From assembly GCA_004297465.1 (NCBI GenBank), contig SCUB01000011.1, positions 1 to 64,000 on the forward strand: a stretch of DNA of 64,000 nucleotides, read 5' to 3'. A program made the translations under genes and the position numbers. The notes under the pieces are model-generated. The model saw only the letters and a program-made list of their open reading frames with translations. It searched no databases and was not told the DNA's origin. Origin of the DNA: Xanthobacteraceae bacterium. Lineage in GTDB: Bacteria > Pseudomonadota > Alphaproteobacteria > Rhizobiales > Xanthobacteraceae. Below are positions 52,207-60,986 of this stretch, piece after piece; positions within the stretch are counted from its first letter, which is position 1; the number at the start of each line of letters is the position of its first letter.

Positions 52207-52824
52207 GACACACACAGAGGTGCCCCCGAGAATTTGGTGCCGACCCCGGGTGCATGCTCCTTCAGGCAATCGTATTTTCCGCGAAGAAGCCATAGGAGGG
52301 CCGGGGCGGCGGCCATCCTGGCAGAGCTCCAGCTCCTTCGCCCTTTTGCGGTGACGTAATAAAGAGTGCCCGAAATAAAGAATAAAGAGCGCCCGAATAA
52401 AGGGCGCCTGAAGGCCGCCCCTGGCGGTCCCAATTCGCCTTGGACAGCAAAAACCGGCAAATAATACCTCCTAAAATTATTCTTCTTTATGACCTAACAT
52501 TGGCAATTTTTGCCACCAAGTCGCAATAACATAAAAATTATTTTCGCCAAGCGCCAAAATAGTTGTCCTGTATCAAGGAAACAGCATTTGCTGCAGGGCA
52601 GCATGACTTGACTTTGGTTGGGTCATCAACGCGCGCCAGTTCGCCTTCAGGGCGACCTCCGTTAGCAAACCCGATCAACATTTCGCACGGCTTTCGGGCC
52701 GGAACGCTGTGAGGCGGGCTCCGTCGGGGTGCGCCTCATGCCGCCTCGCTTGCTGTGCAGCCCAGGCACAGCCAGGGCGGTTTTCCGGTGCCGGATCTCC
52801 TGGGTGATGCAAGGGAGACTGACC
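52207..52824. other. 618-bp regulatory/intergenic region upstream of nosZ
   Basis: I see no gene. It contains short AT-rich tandem AATAAAG-type repeats (52360-52405), a perfect palindrome TGGCAATTTTTGCCA at 52501-52515, an Fnr-like site (52563-52576), and the nosZ leader. The middle part, 52470-52570, is the most AT-rich stretch of the region. Confidence 0.5.
52563..52576. promoter_or_regulatory. Fnr/Dnr-type box upstream of nosZ
   Basis: TTGTC-N4-ATCAA matches the Fnr consensus TTGAT-N4-ATCAA at 8 of 10 arm positions, about 250 bp before the nosZ start. Fnr/CRP-family regulators (Fnr, FixK, NnrR) normally switch on nos genes without oxygen. Confidence 0.5.
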
Positions 52825-55119
52825 ATGCGGTCACTATTCAGAGCCTCAGTCGCGGGGCTGGCTCTGGCCTCGGTCGCGGGAACCGCGGCCATCGCCGCCG
52901 AATCGCTGCAGGACGTCATGAAGCGGCGCAGCCTGACGGAGAAGGACCTCGTCAACGCCGCCAAGACCTATACGCCGACCGGCAAGCGCGACGAATTCAT
53001 TGTGTTCTCGTCGGGTGGCCAATCGGGGCAGGTCATCGTCTACGGTGTGCCGTCGATGCGCATCCTGAAATACATCGGCGTGTTCACTCCCGAACCCTGG
53101 CAGGGCTATGGCTTCGACGAGGAATCGAAAAAGGTTCTCGAGCAGGGCAAGGTCGACGGCCGCGAGATCCGCTGGGGCGACTCGCACCACCCGGCCATCA
53201 CCGAGACCAACGGCGAGGTCGACGGCGAGTATCTCTTCATCAACGACAAGTCGGCGCCGCGCATTGCCGTCATTTCGCTCAAGGACTTCGAGACCCAGCA
53301 GATCGTTGTCAACCCGATCATGCAATCGGAGCACGGCGGCGCATTCGTTACGCCGAACTCCGAGTATGTGATCGAGGCCGCCCAGTATCCGGGCGTGCTC
53401 GGCCGCGGCTATGCCCCGCTCTCGGAATTCAACGAGAAGTTCCGCGGCGCCGTGACCTACTGGAAATTCGACCGCGCCAGGGGCCGCATTGTTCCGGAGC
53501 AATCGTTCTCGATCGAGCTGCCGCCCTACAGCCAGGATCTTTCGGACGCCGGCAAGCTGGCGTCGGATGGCTATTCCTTCACTAACTCGTTCTGTGCCGA
53601 GCGCTATGTCGGCGGCATCGAGCGGGGCCGTCCGCCGTTCGAAGCGGGCTGCTCGCAGGCCGACGTCGACTATCTCCACGTCATCAACTGGAAGAAGGCG
53701 GAGCAAGTTTACAAGGCCGGCAAGGTGACGATGATCAACGATCATCCGGTCATCATGATGAAAACAGCGATCGAGGAAGGTCTCGTCGCGCTGGTGGCCG
53801 AACCGAAGTCGCCGCACGGCGTCGACGTTTCGCCCGACGGCAAGTTCATCGTCGTCGGCGGCAAGCTTGACACCCAGGCCTCGGTCTACTCGTTCGAGAA
53901 GATCAAGACGGCCATGGACGCCAAGAAATTCGTCTCCAAGGATCCCTACGGGATCCCGATCATCGACATCAAGGACGCCCTGCACAAGCAGGTTCCGCTC
54001 GGCCTCGGCCCGCTGCACTCGCAGTATGACTCGAAGCCCTGCATCGTCTACACCTCGCTGTATGTCGACAGCCAAGTGGTGAAGTGGGACTATTGCGAAG
54101 GCAAGGTGCTCGACAAGGTTTCGGTGCATTACAACATCGGCCACCTCGTGGCGATGGAAGGCGAGTCCACCAAGCCGAAGGGCAAGTACCTCATCGCCCT
54201 CAACAAGCTCGCCATTGACCGCTTCAACCCGGTCGGGCCGCTGCATCCGCAGAACCACCAGCTCATCGATATCTCCGGCGACAAGATGGAACTGGTGTAC
54301 GACATGCCGGTGCCGCTCGGCGAGCCGCACTATGCCACCGCGATTTCGGCCGACAAGCTGAAGCCGCTGGTGCGTTATGCCTACGGCACCGACAGCCGCA
54401 CCGGCATGGCGCATCCGCAGGCCGTGCGTCCCGGCTCGGAGAAGATCGTGCGTGAGCCGGGCAAGGTCACGGTGATGATGACCGCGATTCGCTCGCACTT
54501 CACGCCGGAAATCGTCGAGGTCGAGGAGGGCGATCAGGTCAACTTTGTCGTCACCAACTCGGAGCGTGCCGAGGACGAAACCCACGGCTTCGCGGTTTCG
54601 ACCTACAACGTCAACCTGTCGATCGAGCCCGGCAAGACGGCAACGGCGAGCTTCAAGGCCGACAAGCCCGGCGTGTTCTCATATTACTGCACCGAGTTCT
54701 GTTCGGCGCTGCATCTTGAGATGACCGGATTCCTGGTGGTCAAGCCGAAGGGCCTGGCGACGGCCTCCGCCGACGACTCCGTCAAGGCCGGTCAGACCTA
54801 CACCAGGACCGACTTCGACAAGCAGTACAAGACCTGCACCGACACCCAGGTGGTGATCGACAGCGTGGTCGGCTACATCGTGTCCACCAACTTCAAGGAC
54901 TTCAAGGACGTGGTGGCGCTGGTCGAAGACGCCACCGATCAGCTTAACTTCGCCAAGGACGCCCGCACCAAGGCGGACGAGGCGGCGAAGAAGCAGGATT
55001 GGCAGAACGCCACCCTGTGGGCCGGCCAGTGGTGGCAGTACCAGGTCAAGGCGGCCGACATTGGTCTGCGCGCCAAGACCTATCTGGAGCAGAACGGCGC
55101 CAAGATCTCCAAGAAGTAA
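52825..55119 (+). CDS. nosZ: nitrous-oxide reductase, clade II (Sec-exported)
   Basis: This is a 764-residue periplasmic enzyme reducing N2O to N2. The signal peptide (MRSLFRASVAGLALASVAG, cleavage after AIAA) has no twin-arginine, which marks clade II. It has a seven-bladed propeller with CuZ histidines (GDSHHPAITETNG near residue 119 and later His in SPHGVDV, GPLHSQYD, NIGHLVAMEGE), and a cupredoxin domain with the CuA motif (CTEFCSALHLEM near 625). About 110 extra residues follow, with one CxD pattern but no CxxCH haem site. The ATG at 52825 begins the signal peptide. Genes for two cytochromes c, NosB, D, G, H, F, L and Y follow. Confidence 0.96.
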   Translation: MRSLFRASVAGLALASVAGTAAIAAESLQDVMKRRSLTEKDLVNAAKTYTPTGKRDEFIVFSSGGQSGQVIVYGVPSMRILKYIGVFTPEPWQGYGFDEESKKVLEQGKVDGREIRWGDSHHPAITETNGEVDGEYLFINDKSAPRIAVISLKDFETQQIVVNPIMQSEHGGAFVTPNSEYVIEAAQYPGVLGRGYAPLSEFNEKFRGAVTYWKFDRARGRIVPEQSFSIELPPYSQDLSDAGKLASDGYSFTNSFCAERYVGGIERGRPPFEAGCSQADVDYLHVINWKKAEQVYKAGKVTMINDHPVIMMKTAIEEGLVALVAEPKSPHGVDVSPDGKFIVVGGKLDTQASVYSFEKIKTAMDAKKFVSKDPYGIPIIDIKDALHKQVPLGLGPLHSQYDSKPCIVYTSLYVDSQVVKWDYCEGKVLDKVSVHYNIGHLVAMEGESTKPKGKYLIALNKLAIDRFNPVGPLHPQNHQLIDISGDKMELVYDMPVPLGEPHYATAISADKLKPLVRYAYGTDSRTGMAHPQAVRPGSEKIVREPGKVTVMMTAIRSHFTPEIVEVEEGDQVNFVVTNSERAEDETHGFAVSTYNVNLSIEPGKTATASFKADKPGVFSYYCTEFCSALHLEMTGFLVVKPKGLATASADDSVKAGQTYTRTDFDKQYKTCTDTQVVIDSVVGYIVSTNFKDFKDVVALVEDATDQLNFAKDARTKADEAAKKQDWQNATLWAGQWWQYQVKAADIGLRAKTYLEQNGAKISKK

Positions 55120-55126
55120 CTAATGC

Positions 55127-55165
55127 GGCGGAAGGACCCTTGCTGGGCCCTTCCGCCTTCTTTCC
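55127..55165 (+). terminator. terminator or attenuator after nosZ
   Basis: A 13-bp stem with one mismatch (55127-55139, 55145-55157), a 5-base loop and TTCTTTCC follow the nosZ stop by 7 bp. It should make nosZ mRNA more abundant than that of the downstream assembly genes. Confidence 0.8.
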
Positions 55166-55210
55166 GGTAATCACGACCAGATCGCGCGCATCAAATCCGA
55201 GGCAAATGGA

Positions 55211-55849
55211 ATGATCCGTCTCTTCGCCGGTTTTTCGCTCAGCCTGCTGCTGGTCTCGACGGCGCTGGCGCAAACCGCGGCGCCCGCCGCGGACGGCAAA
55301 TCGCTGTTCCGCACCAGAACCTGCATCGCCTGCCACGGCCGCGACGGCGCGCGCGCGATCCAGAACTATCCGGAGCTGGCGGGTCAGGACAGGGTCTATC
55401 TGTTCAACCAGATGAAGGACATCGCGTCGGGCACGCGCATCTCCGGCAAGGACGAGCGCGGCTATCCGCGCAGCCAGGGCATGAAAGACATCATGCATCT
55501 GGTGTCGGAGGCGGAGTTGCAGCAAATCGCCGATTATCTCGCCGTCGCGCCGGCGCCCAAGCCGCGCCAACCCGAAACGCCGCTCGACCAGGCCGCGCTC
55601 GACAAGGGCAAGGCGGCCTACACCCAGGGCGGGTGCCAGTCCTGCCACGGTCCTTCCGGAAAAAAGCCGCTGGCCAGCTATCCGACCATCGGCGGCATGA
55701 AGCGCGAATATCTCATGCTGCAAATGGCCGAGATGCGCGACGGCATCCGCACCAACGGCAAGTCCAAGCTGATGCTGCCATTCGCCAAGAAACTCAACAA
55801 TGAGCAGATCGAACTGATCGCAACCTATCTCTCGCAGATCGAACGATAA
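55211..55849 (+). CDS. dihaem cytochrome c (nos cluster, first)
   Basis: This is a 212-residue periplasmic protein with a signal peptide (MIRLFAGFSLSLLLVSTALA). It has two haem-binding CxxCH sites, CIACHGRDG near residue 38 and CQSCHGPSG near 141, and is a c4-like tandem of two class I domains, with axial methionines likely in SQGMKDIM and KLMLPFAKK. Cytochromes of this type in clade II nos clusters are thought to bring electrons to NosZ. The gene has its own start 92 bp after the nosZ stop, beyond the terminator. Confidence 0.9.
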   Translation: MIRLFAGFSLSLLLVSTALAQTAAPAADGKSLFRTRTCIACHGRDGARAIQNYPELAGQDRVYLFNQMKDIASGTRISGKDERGYPRSQGMKDIMHLVSEAELQQIADYLAVAPAPKPRQPETPLDQAALDKGKAAYTQGGCQSCHGPSGKKPLASYPTIGGMKREYLMLQMAEMRDGIRTNGKSKLMLPFAKKLNNEQIELIATYLSQIER

Positions 55850-55883
55850 TCGCAATTCGATTACCATTTAGGAGAGCAACCTC

Positions 55884-56624
55884 ATGAAACGCGCCGTCAT
55901 TTCGCTGTTCGCCGGAACCGCCGTCATCGCCGCGATCGCGGCGAGCGGCGCGATCGCCGCCGGTCCGGAGGCGCCCAGCAGCGGGAAAAAGGTCTGGATG
56001 TCGACCGGCAGCGAGCGCGACGAGGCGCTCAAACTCACGCCCAACGCCGAGAACGGCAAGGATGTCTACGAGGTCTGCACCGCCTGCCACATGCCGGAAG
56101 GCTGGGGGCTGACCGACGGCACGTTCCCACAAGTCGCCGGGCAGCATCGCACCGTCATCATCAAGCAGCTCGAGGACATCCGCGAGGGCAACCGCGACAA
56201 TCCGACGATGTATCCATTCGCCAAGCCGTCGGAAATTGGCGGCGCGCAGGCGGTGGCGGACGTTGCCGAATACATCGCCAGGAATCTGAAGATGAATCCC
56301 AAGCCGGGCTACGGTCCGGGCACCGATCTCGAGTTGGGCAAGAAGCTGTACGCCGACAACTGCGTGCGCTGCCACGGCGCGGGCGGCGAGGGCGATGCCG
56401 AGAAATACTATCCGCGCATCCAGGCCCAGCACTATGCCTACCTGCTGCGCCAGTATCAGTGGATCAAGGAAGGCAAGCGCCGCAACGCCAACCCGGACAT
56501 GGTCGAGCAGATCAAGAACTTCACCGATCGCGATACCCAGGCGGTGCTCGATTACGTCTCGCGGCTGCCGGCGCCGCCGGATCTGGTCGGCGCAGCGGAC
56601 TGGAAGAATCCCGATTTCAAGTAA
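55884..56624 (+). CDS. dihaem cytochrome c (nos cluster, second)
   Basis: This is a 246-residue periplasmic protein with a signal peptide (MKRAVISLFAGTAVIAAIAA). It has two haem sites, CTACHMPEG near residue 65 and CVRCHGAGG near 163, each followed by a Met-containing segment (NPTMYPFAK, NPDMVEQIK). It differs from the first cytochrome in its longer N-terminal part. It lies 34 bp downstream of it and likely works in the same electron path between the quinol-oxidising NosGH or cytochrome complex and NosZ. Confidence 0.9.
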   Translation: MKRAVISLFAGTAVIAAIAASGAIAAGPEAPSSGKKVWMSTGSERDEALKLTPNAENGKDVYEVCTACHMPEGWGLTDGTFPQVAGQHRTVIIKQLEDIREGNRDNPTMYPFAKPSEIGGAQAVADVAEYIARNLKMNPKPGYGPGTDLELGKKLYADNCVRCHGAGGEGDAEKYYPRIQAQHYAYLLRQYQWIKEGKRRNANPDMVEQIKNFTDRDTQAVLDYVSRLPAPPDLVGAADWKNPDFK

Positions 56625-56715
56625 TGGCGCTACCGGCAGGCAATAGGCGCGGGCGGCGCGGGCCCGTCCGCTTCGAGGCTCAAGTCCCGGGAAGTCAAAC
56701 CTCTGGAGAGTCCGA

Positions 56716-57930
56716 ATGACCTCGGCTGCGTTTGTTGACGCTCGTGATGAAGATTCCGAACGGGATCTTGCGGACGAAGGTTCGCGCCTCGGCCTGATCT
56801 GGCGCGCGCTCTCGCTCGCCGCCATCGTCGGCCTCGCCGTGCTGTACTTCCTGCCGGCGTGGTGGGTGTCGCTCAAGGCGCCGAACTATCCCGAGCACAC
56901 CTTCCCGGTCGGCATCCGCATCCATTTCCATGTCGACGGCGTGCGCAATGGCTGCGAGGTGCGCGCCTCGCGCGAGGTGACGGAGAAGGAAGCGCTCGAC
57001 TGCGTGCACGAGATGGACACCATCAACCATTTCGTCGGCATGTACCCGATCGCGTCCGGCGGCCCGGTCGAGAAGGCGTTCTCGCCGTTCCTGTTCGCGT
57101 TCCTCGGCGTGCTGCTGGTCGGATTCGTCATCCCGCGCGCGTCGGTGCGGCTGATCGTCATGGGGGCGGGCTTTGCCGCCATCGCGGCCTGGATGACGCT
57201 GGCCGCTCATGGGTCCGGCGGCGTCGCCTATGTGTCGCACGGCTACGTCCACGGTCTCATCACCTCGCTGGGCGCCGACGACGAGAAGGCCGCGGACGAG
57301 AACCTGCATCCGATCGTGCGCCAGCTCAAGGAATCGCTCGCCAAGAGCGGTATCGGAACCGACGCGCCGGCGGCCAAGGTCAGCAAGATGGCGAGCAAGG
57401 CCGAGCTGATCAATGTCCTGCGCGACACCTATGAGCATGATCAACTGCGCGTTCCCGCGTCCGAGAAAAAGGAATGGACCGGCTCCCTGATGCAGGTGTT
57501 CGCCTGGCATTACGAGAAAAGCCTCGGCCGCTGGTTCAACCAGCCCGAGAAGAACAACCGGCTGGTCACGATCATGCAGGTGGTGGCCAGGATCGTGTTC
57601 GGCGCGGTGCTCGCCGCGATGCTGGTGTTCCTGTTCCTCGCCCGCGATGACCGCTCACCGCTGTTCTGGGCGCTGGTGCTGGCCCCGATGATTCTGCCGG
57701 CCGCGTTCCTCGCCGAATACAGCGGCTGGCTGTGGTGGTACGGACACAGCCTCAATGAAATGGGTGCGTTCACGCTCAAGCCGTTCATGCCGACCGTGTT
57801 CGGTCAGGGCAAGGTCGCGCAATTCACCACGCTGTCCTATCCGCATATCGGCTTCGGGCTGATGATGGCGGTGGCGATCCTGCTGTTTGTCGCGGCACTG
57901 GTGCGTCGCCGCGAGATGCGCGGGATGTGA
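56716..57930 (+). CDS. nosB: NosB-like membrane protein
   Basis: This is a 404-residue protein with an N-terminal membrane segment (LAAIVGLAVLYFLPAWWV), a large middle part outside the membrane (about 60-270) that contains two further helices, and a C-terminal group of segments ending in MMAVAILLFVAALVRRR. NosB is a clade II-specific protein encoded between nosZ and nosD and is needed for NosZ activity in some bacteria, but its mechanism is not known. The assignment relies on position and topology. The gene is 91 bp after the second cytochrome and 12 bp before nosD. Confidence 0.82.
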   Translation: MTSAAFVDARDEDSERDLADEGSRLGLIWRALSLAAIVGLAVLYFLPAWWVSLKAPNYPEHTFPVGIRIHFHVDGVRNGCEVRASREVTEKEALDCVHEMDTINHFVGMYPIASGGPVEKAFSPFLFAFLGVLLVGFVIPRASVRLIVMGAGFAAIAAWMTLAAHGSGGVAYVSHGYVHGLITSLGADDEKAADENLHPIVRQLKESLAKSGIGTDAPAAKVSKMASKAELINVLRDTYEHDQLRVPASEKKEWTGSLMQVFAWHYEKSLGRWFNQPEKNNRLVTIMQVVARIVFGAVLAAMLVFLFLARDDRSPLFWALVLAPMILPAAFLAEYSGWLWWYGHSLNEMGAFTLKPFMPTVFGQGKVAQFTTLSYPHIGFGLMMAVAILLFVAALVRRREMRGM

Positions 57931-57942
57931 CCGGAGGTGGCC

Positions 57943-59208
57943 ATGCGCCTGCCTCGCCTCGCGCTGATTGTCGCGGCGGCTTTGACGATGCGGATCGCTG
58001 CGGCGCCGGCGGCGCAACTGCCGCCGCTGCAGCCGCTGATCGATGCGACGCCGACCGGCGGCACGCTGTCGCCGCCACCCGGCCGCTATGCCGGTCCGGC
58101 CCGCATCGACCGCGCGCTGACGCTCGACGGCCGTGGCGAGGTCACGCTGGAGAACGACGGCAACGGCACAGTGCTGGCGATCGAGGGCGCCGGCATCACC
58201 GTGCAGGGCATGACCCTGAAGGGATCGGGCGCCCAGCATGAGCAGCTCGATGCCGCCATCCGCGCGCGCGGCCGCTTCCTCATCATCAAGGACAACCGCA
58301 TCGAGAACTGCCTGTTCGGCATCGACTTCCAGCAGACCCACAATTCGGTGATCCGCCGCAACACCATCAGCTCGCTGGACGACCACGTGCTGCCGCAGAA
58401 GGGCGACGCCATCCGGCTGTGGTACTCCAACGACAACGCGGTCCAGGACAATGTGATCTCTGGCGCGCGCGACACCGTGGTGTGGTACTCGACCGGCAAC
58501 AAGGTGCTGCGCAACACCATGACCGGCGGGCAGTACGGCCTGCATTTCATGTACGCCCACGACAATCTCGCCGATGGCAACGCCATGCGCGGCAACGTCG
58601 TCGGCATCTTCGTGATGTTCGGCAACCGCAACACGTTGCGCAACAACCGCATCGAATACAGCCAGGGGCCGTCGGGCATCGGCATCGGCTTCAAGGAAGC
58701 CTCCGGCACCGCCGTTGAGAACAACGACGTGCTCGGCAACGCGGTCGGCATGTATTTCGACGCTTCGCCCTACGAGCCGGACCTGAGCAACGCCATGACC
58801 GGCAACCGCTTCGCCTTCAACGGCATCGCCACGCACTTCCACAGCGACTGGGAGGGCAACGCGTTTCGCGGCAATGATTTCATCTCCAATCACGCCATGG
58901 TGGTGGCCGACGGCGGCGGCACGGCCAGGCGCAACCTGTGGGACGGCAACCACTACGACACCTACGAGGGGTTCGACCGCAACCGCGACGGCATCGGCGA
59001 CACGCCGATGGAGGCCTGGAGCTGGGCCGACCAGTTATGGATGGACCTCAAGGAAGCGCGGTTCTTCCGCGGCTCGCCGGCGCTGGAGACGATCGATTTC
59101 ATGGAGCGGCTGGTGCCGTTCTCCGAGCCACGCCTGATGCTGCGCGATGTCTCGCCGCGCATGAAGCGCGTGGCCGGGGGCGCAGCCCCGTCGGGAGCAG
59201 GTCAATGA
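57943..59208 (+). CDS. nosD: NosD, periplasmic copper-site maturation protein
   Basis: The 421-residue protein has a signal peptide (MRLPRLALIVAAALTMRIAA). It folds as a right-handed parallel beta-helix of carbohydrate-binding/sugar-hydrolase type (repeated NxIxxN-like coils: FLIIKDNRIENCLFGIDFQQ, NSVIRRNTISSL, NKVLRNTMTGGQYGLHFMYA). NosD works with the NosFY transporter in assembling the CuZ site of NosZ. The ATG at 57943 has GGAGG five bases before it; a GTG two codons earlier is possible. Its stop overlaps the nosG start (ATGA). Confidence 0.95.
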   Translation: MRLPRLALIVAAALTMRIAAAPAAQLPPLQPLIDATPTGGTLSPPPGRYAGPARIDRALTLDGRGEVTLENDGNGTVLAIEGAGITVQGMTLKGSGAQHEQLDAAIRARGRFLIIKDNRIENCLFGIDFQQTHNSVIRRNTISSLDDHVLPQKGDAIRLWYSNDNAVQDNVISGARDTVVWYSTGNKVLRNTMTGGQYGLHFMYAHDNLADGNAMRGNVVGIFVMFGNRNTLRNNRIEYSQGPSGIGIGFKEASGTAVENNDVLGNAVGMYFDASPYEPDLSNAMTGNRFAFNGIATHFHSDWEGNAFRGNDFISNHAMVVADGGGTARRNLWDGNHYDTYEGFDRNRDGIGDTPMEAWSWADQLWMDLKEARFFRGSPALETIDFMERLVPFSEPRLMLRDVSPRMKRVAGGAAPSGAGQ

Positions 59209-59969
59209 GCAAGCCGTTCGTTTCGCCCCAGGCCGTGGCCAACCGCCGCGAGGTGCTGCGCGGCCTTGCCGTCGGCTGCGGCGTCACCGGCGTCTCGCTG
59301 CTGGGTTTTCTCGGCGTGTCGGCGCGCGCGGGCAAGCCGCACTTGCGGCCGCCCGGCGCCATCGACGAGCATGCATTCCTCGCCGCCTGCATCAAGTGCG
59401 GCCAGTGCGTGCAGGTGTGCCCGGTCACCGCCATCACGCTTGCCGACATTTCCGATGGGTTCGGATCGGGCGTGCCGTATATCGACGCCCGCGCCCAGGC
59501 CTGCGATTTTTCCTGCGACGCGACGCAATGCGTGCTGGCCTGTCCCACCGGGGCGCTCACCCACAACATCGACAGGAAGGAGCAGGTGCGCATGGGGCTC
59601 GCCGAGCTGGCGCACCCCGACACCTGTCTTGCCCGTCAGGGCAGGGGATGGAAAGGGCCGGCGCGCGAGGCTTCGTTCACCGGCCGCCACCGCTGGACCG
59701 ATATCGATCGCTGGAAGCCAGTGCGGGTGACGCAATATTCCTACGAGCTGCCGCTGTGCGACCTGTGCGTGCGCGAATGTCCGATCGAGGGCGCGATCAG
59801 GCTGGCGCCGATGTCGGACGATCCCTCGGATGCCCGCCGCACGCCGCAGGTGGCGCAAGCCTGCGTCGGCTGCGGCCTGTGCGAGATGATCTGCCCGACC
59901 GAGGAGGCCAGCATCGTGGTGCGACCCCGCATCGAGGATCGTCATCGCGCCCATAGTACGCATATATGA
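59205..59969 (+). CDS. nosG: NosG, periplasmic polyferredoxin
   Basis: This 254-residue protein has an N-terminal membrane segment/signal (LRGLAVGCGVTGVSLLGFLG) and several [4Fe-4S] motifs: CIKCGQCVQVCP near residue 64, CDFSCDATQCVLACP near 100, CDLCVRECP near 185 and CVGCGLCEMICP near 222. It is the NapG-type ferredoxin of clade II nos clusters and probably forms a quinol dehydrogenase with NosH. The gene is coupled to nosD by ATGA overlap and is directly followed by nosH. Confidence 0.93.
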   Translation: MSKPFVSPQAVANRREVLRGLAVGCGVTGVSLLGFLGVSARAGKPHLRPPGAIDEHAFLAACIKCGQCVQVCPVTAITLADISDGFGSGVPYIDARAQACDFSCDATQCVLACPTGALTHNIDRKEQVRMGLAELAHPDTCLARQGRGWKGPAREASFTGRHRWTDIDRWKPVRVTQYSYELPLCDLCVRECPIEGAIRLAPMSDDPSDARRTPQVAQACVGCGLCEMICPTEEASIVVRPRIEDRHRAHSTHI

Positions 59970-60986
59970 GTGACGGGCATGAACCGCTGGATTGAGAATA
60001 TCGCCATGATGATCGGCCGCAGACCGACGCGGCCCAAGCCAGAAGAGCAGACGCCGGCGATGCGCGAGCTCATGGTGTTTGAGCGTCAGCCCGAGCAGGT
60101 GCAGCGGCGCAAGGCCTTCATCAAGGAGGAGGCGGCGCATCCGAAGCTGTCGCACAAGTGGCGCAACCGGCGCTGGATCTCGATCATCGTCATCAACCTG
60201 GTGTTCCTGCTGTCCTACAAGCTCGACATCCAGGTGGTTGAGGGCGCGCTCACGGCCTCGCGCGTGTTCGGCTTCCATTTCGCCGATCTCAATTCGTCGC
60301 TGCAGGTGATGCTGGCCTACAAGGAGGTGCTGATCAATCTCCTGATCGGCACCGGCACGGTGTTCACCGTCTATCTTCTGTTCGGCGGCCGCAGCTTTTG
60401 TTCGTGGGCCTGCCCCTATCACCTGGTGTCGGAGCTGGCCGAGAAGCTGCATCTGCGCCTCGCCCGGGCCAGGCTCGTCAAGGATCATCCGCTGCATCGT
60501 GGCACCCGGACGGTGCTGTATGGGGTGTTCGCGCTGCTGGCGTTCGTGACCGGCTACACCGTGTTCGAGGTGATCAATCCGGTCGGCATCCTGTCGCGGG
60601 CGCTCATTTACGGCACCGCGTCGGGGCTGTTGTGGGTCGCGGGCCTGCTGCTGGTCGAAATCTTCTGGTCGCGGCGGTTCTGGTGCCGCTACGTTTGTCC
60701 GATCGGTTTGACCTATGGCATGGCGGGAACCATCGCGCCGGTCAGAATCCGTTACAATTCGTCGCGCTGCCTCCATGAAGGCAAGTGCCGCACGGTGTGC
60801 CTCGTGCCGCATGTGCTGGACATGACCAAGATGGGCTACAGCAAGGATGTGGTGAACATGGTCGGCCCCGACTGCACTCGCTGCGCCATGTGTCTCGACG
60901 CCTGCCCGACCGGGGCGCTGACGTTCGACATCATCGGCGTCAGCGATCCGGTGCAGCCGCAGCGCAAACGGTCGCGCGCGCCATGA
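59970..60986 (+). CDS. nosH: NosH, membrane-bound polyferredoxin (NapH-like)
   Basis: This 338-residue NapH-type protein begins at GTG 59970, directly after the nosG stop; ATG 59979 is an alternative. It has four membrane helices and the CX3CP motifs CSWACPYHLV near residue 145 and CRYVCPIGLT near 240, plus two C-terminal ferredoxin sites (CLHEGKCRTVCLVPH and CTRCAMCLDACPTG). NapH proteins oxidise menaquinol or ubiquinol and pass electrons to NapG-like partners. Here the electrons would go via NosG and cytochromes to NosZ. Its stop overlaps the nosF start. Confidence 0.93.
   Translation: MTGMNRWIENIAMMIGRRPTRPKPEEQTPAMRELMVFERQPEQVQRRKAFIKEEAAHPKLSHKWRNRRWISIIVINLVFLLSYKLDIQVVEGALTASRVFGFHFADLNSSLQVMLAYKEVLINLLIGTGTVFTVYLLFGGRSFCSWACPYHLVSELAEKLHLRLARARLVKDHPLHRGTRTVLYGVFALLAFVTGYTVFEVINPVGILSRALIYGTASGLLWVAGLLLVEIFWSRRFWCRYVCPIGLTYGMAGTIAPVRIRYNSSRCLHEGKCRTVCLVPHVLDMTKMGYSKDVVNMVGPDCTRCAMCLDACPTGALTFDIIGVSDPVQPQRKRSRAP

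Noticed and set aside
52360-52410. Short AATAAAG-type repeats as a possible CRISPR or origin iteron array
   Set aside because: Only about three imperfect short units with no regular spacers. No CRISPR array or Cas gene was found anywhere in the window.
52610-52635. Possible Fnr box around TTGGTTGGGTCATCAA before nosZ
   Set aside because: With N4 spacing, the left half would be GGTTG, which does not match TTGAT. The site at 52563-52576 is better.
52846-54585. A 579-codon minus-strand frame opposite nosZ
   Set aside because: Shadow frame of nosZ; Leu/Val/Asp/Arg-rich sequence without domains or ribosome site.
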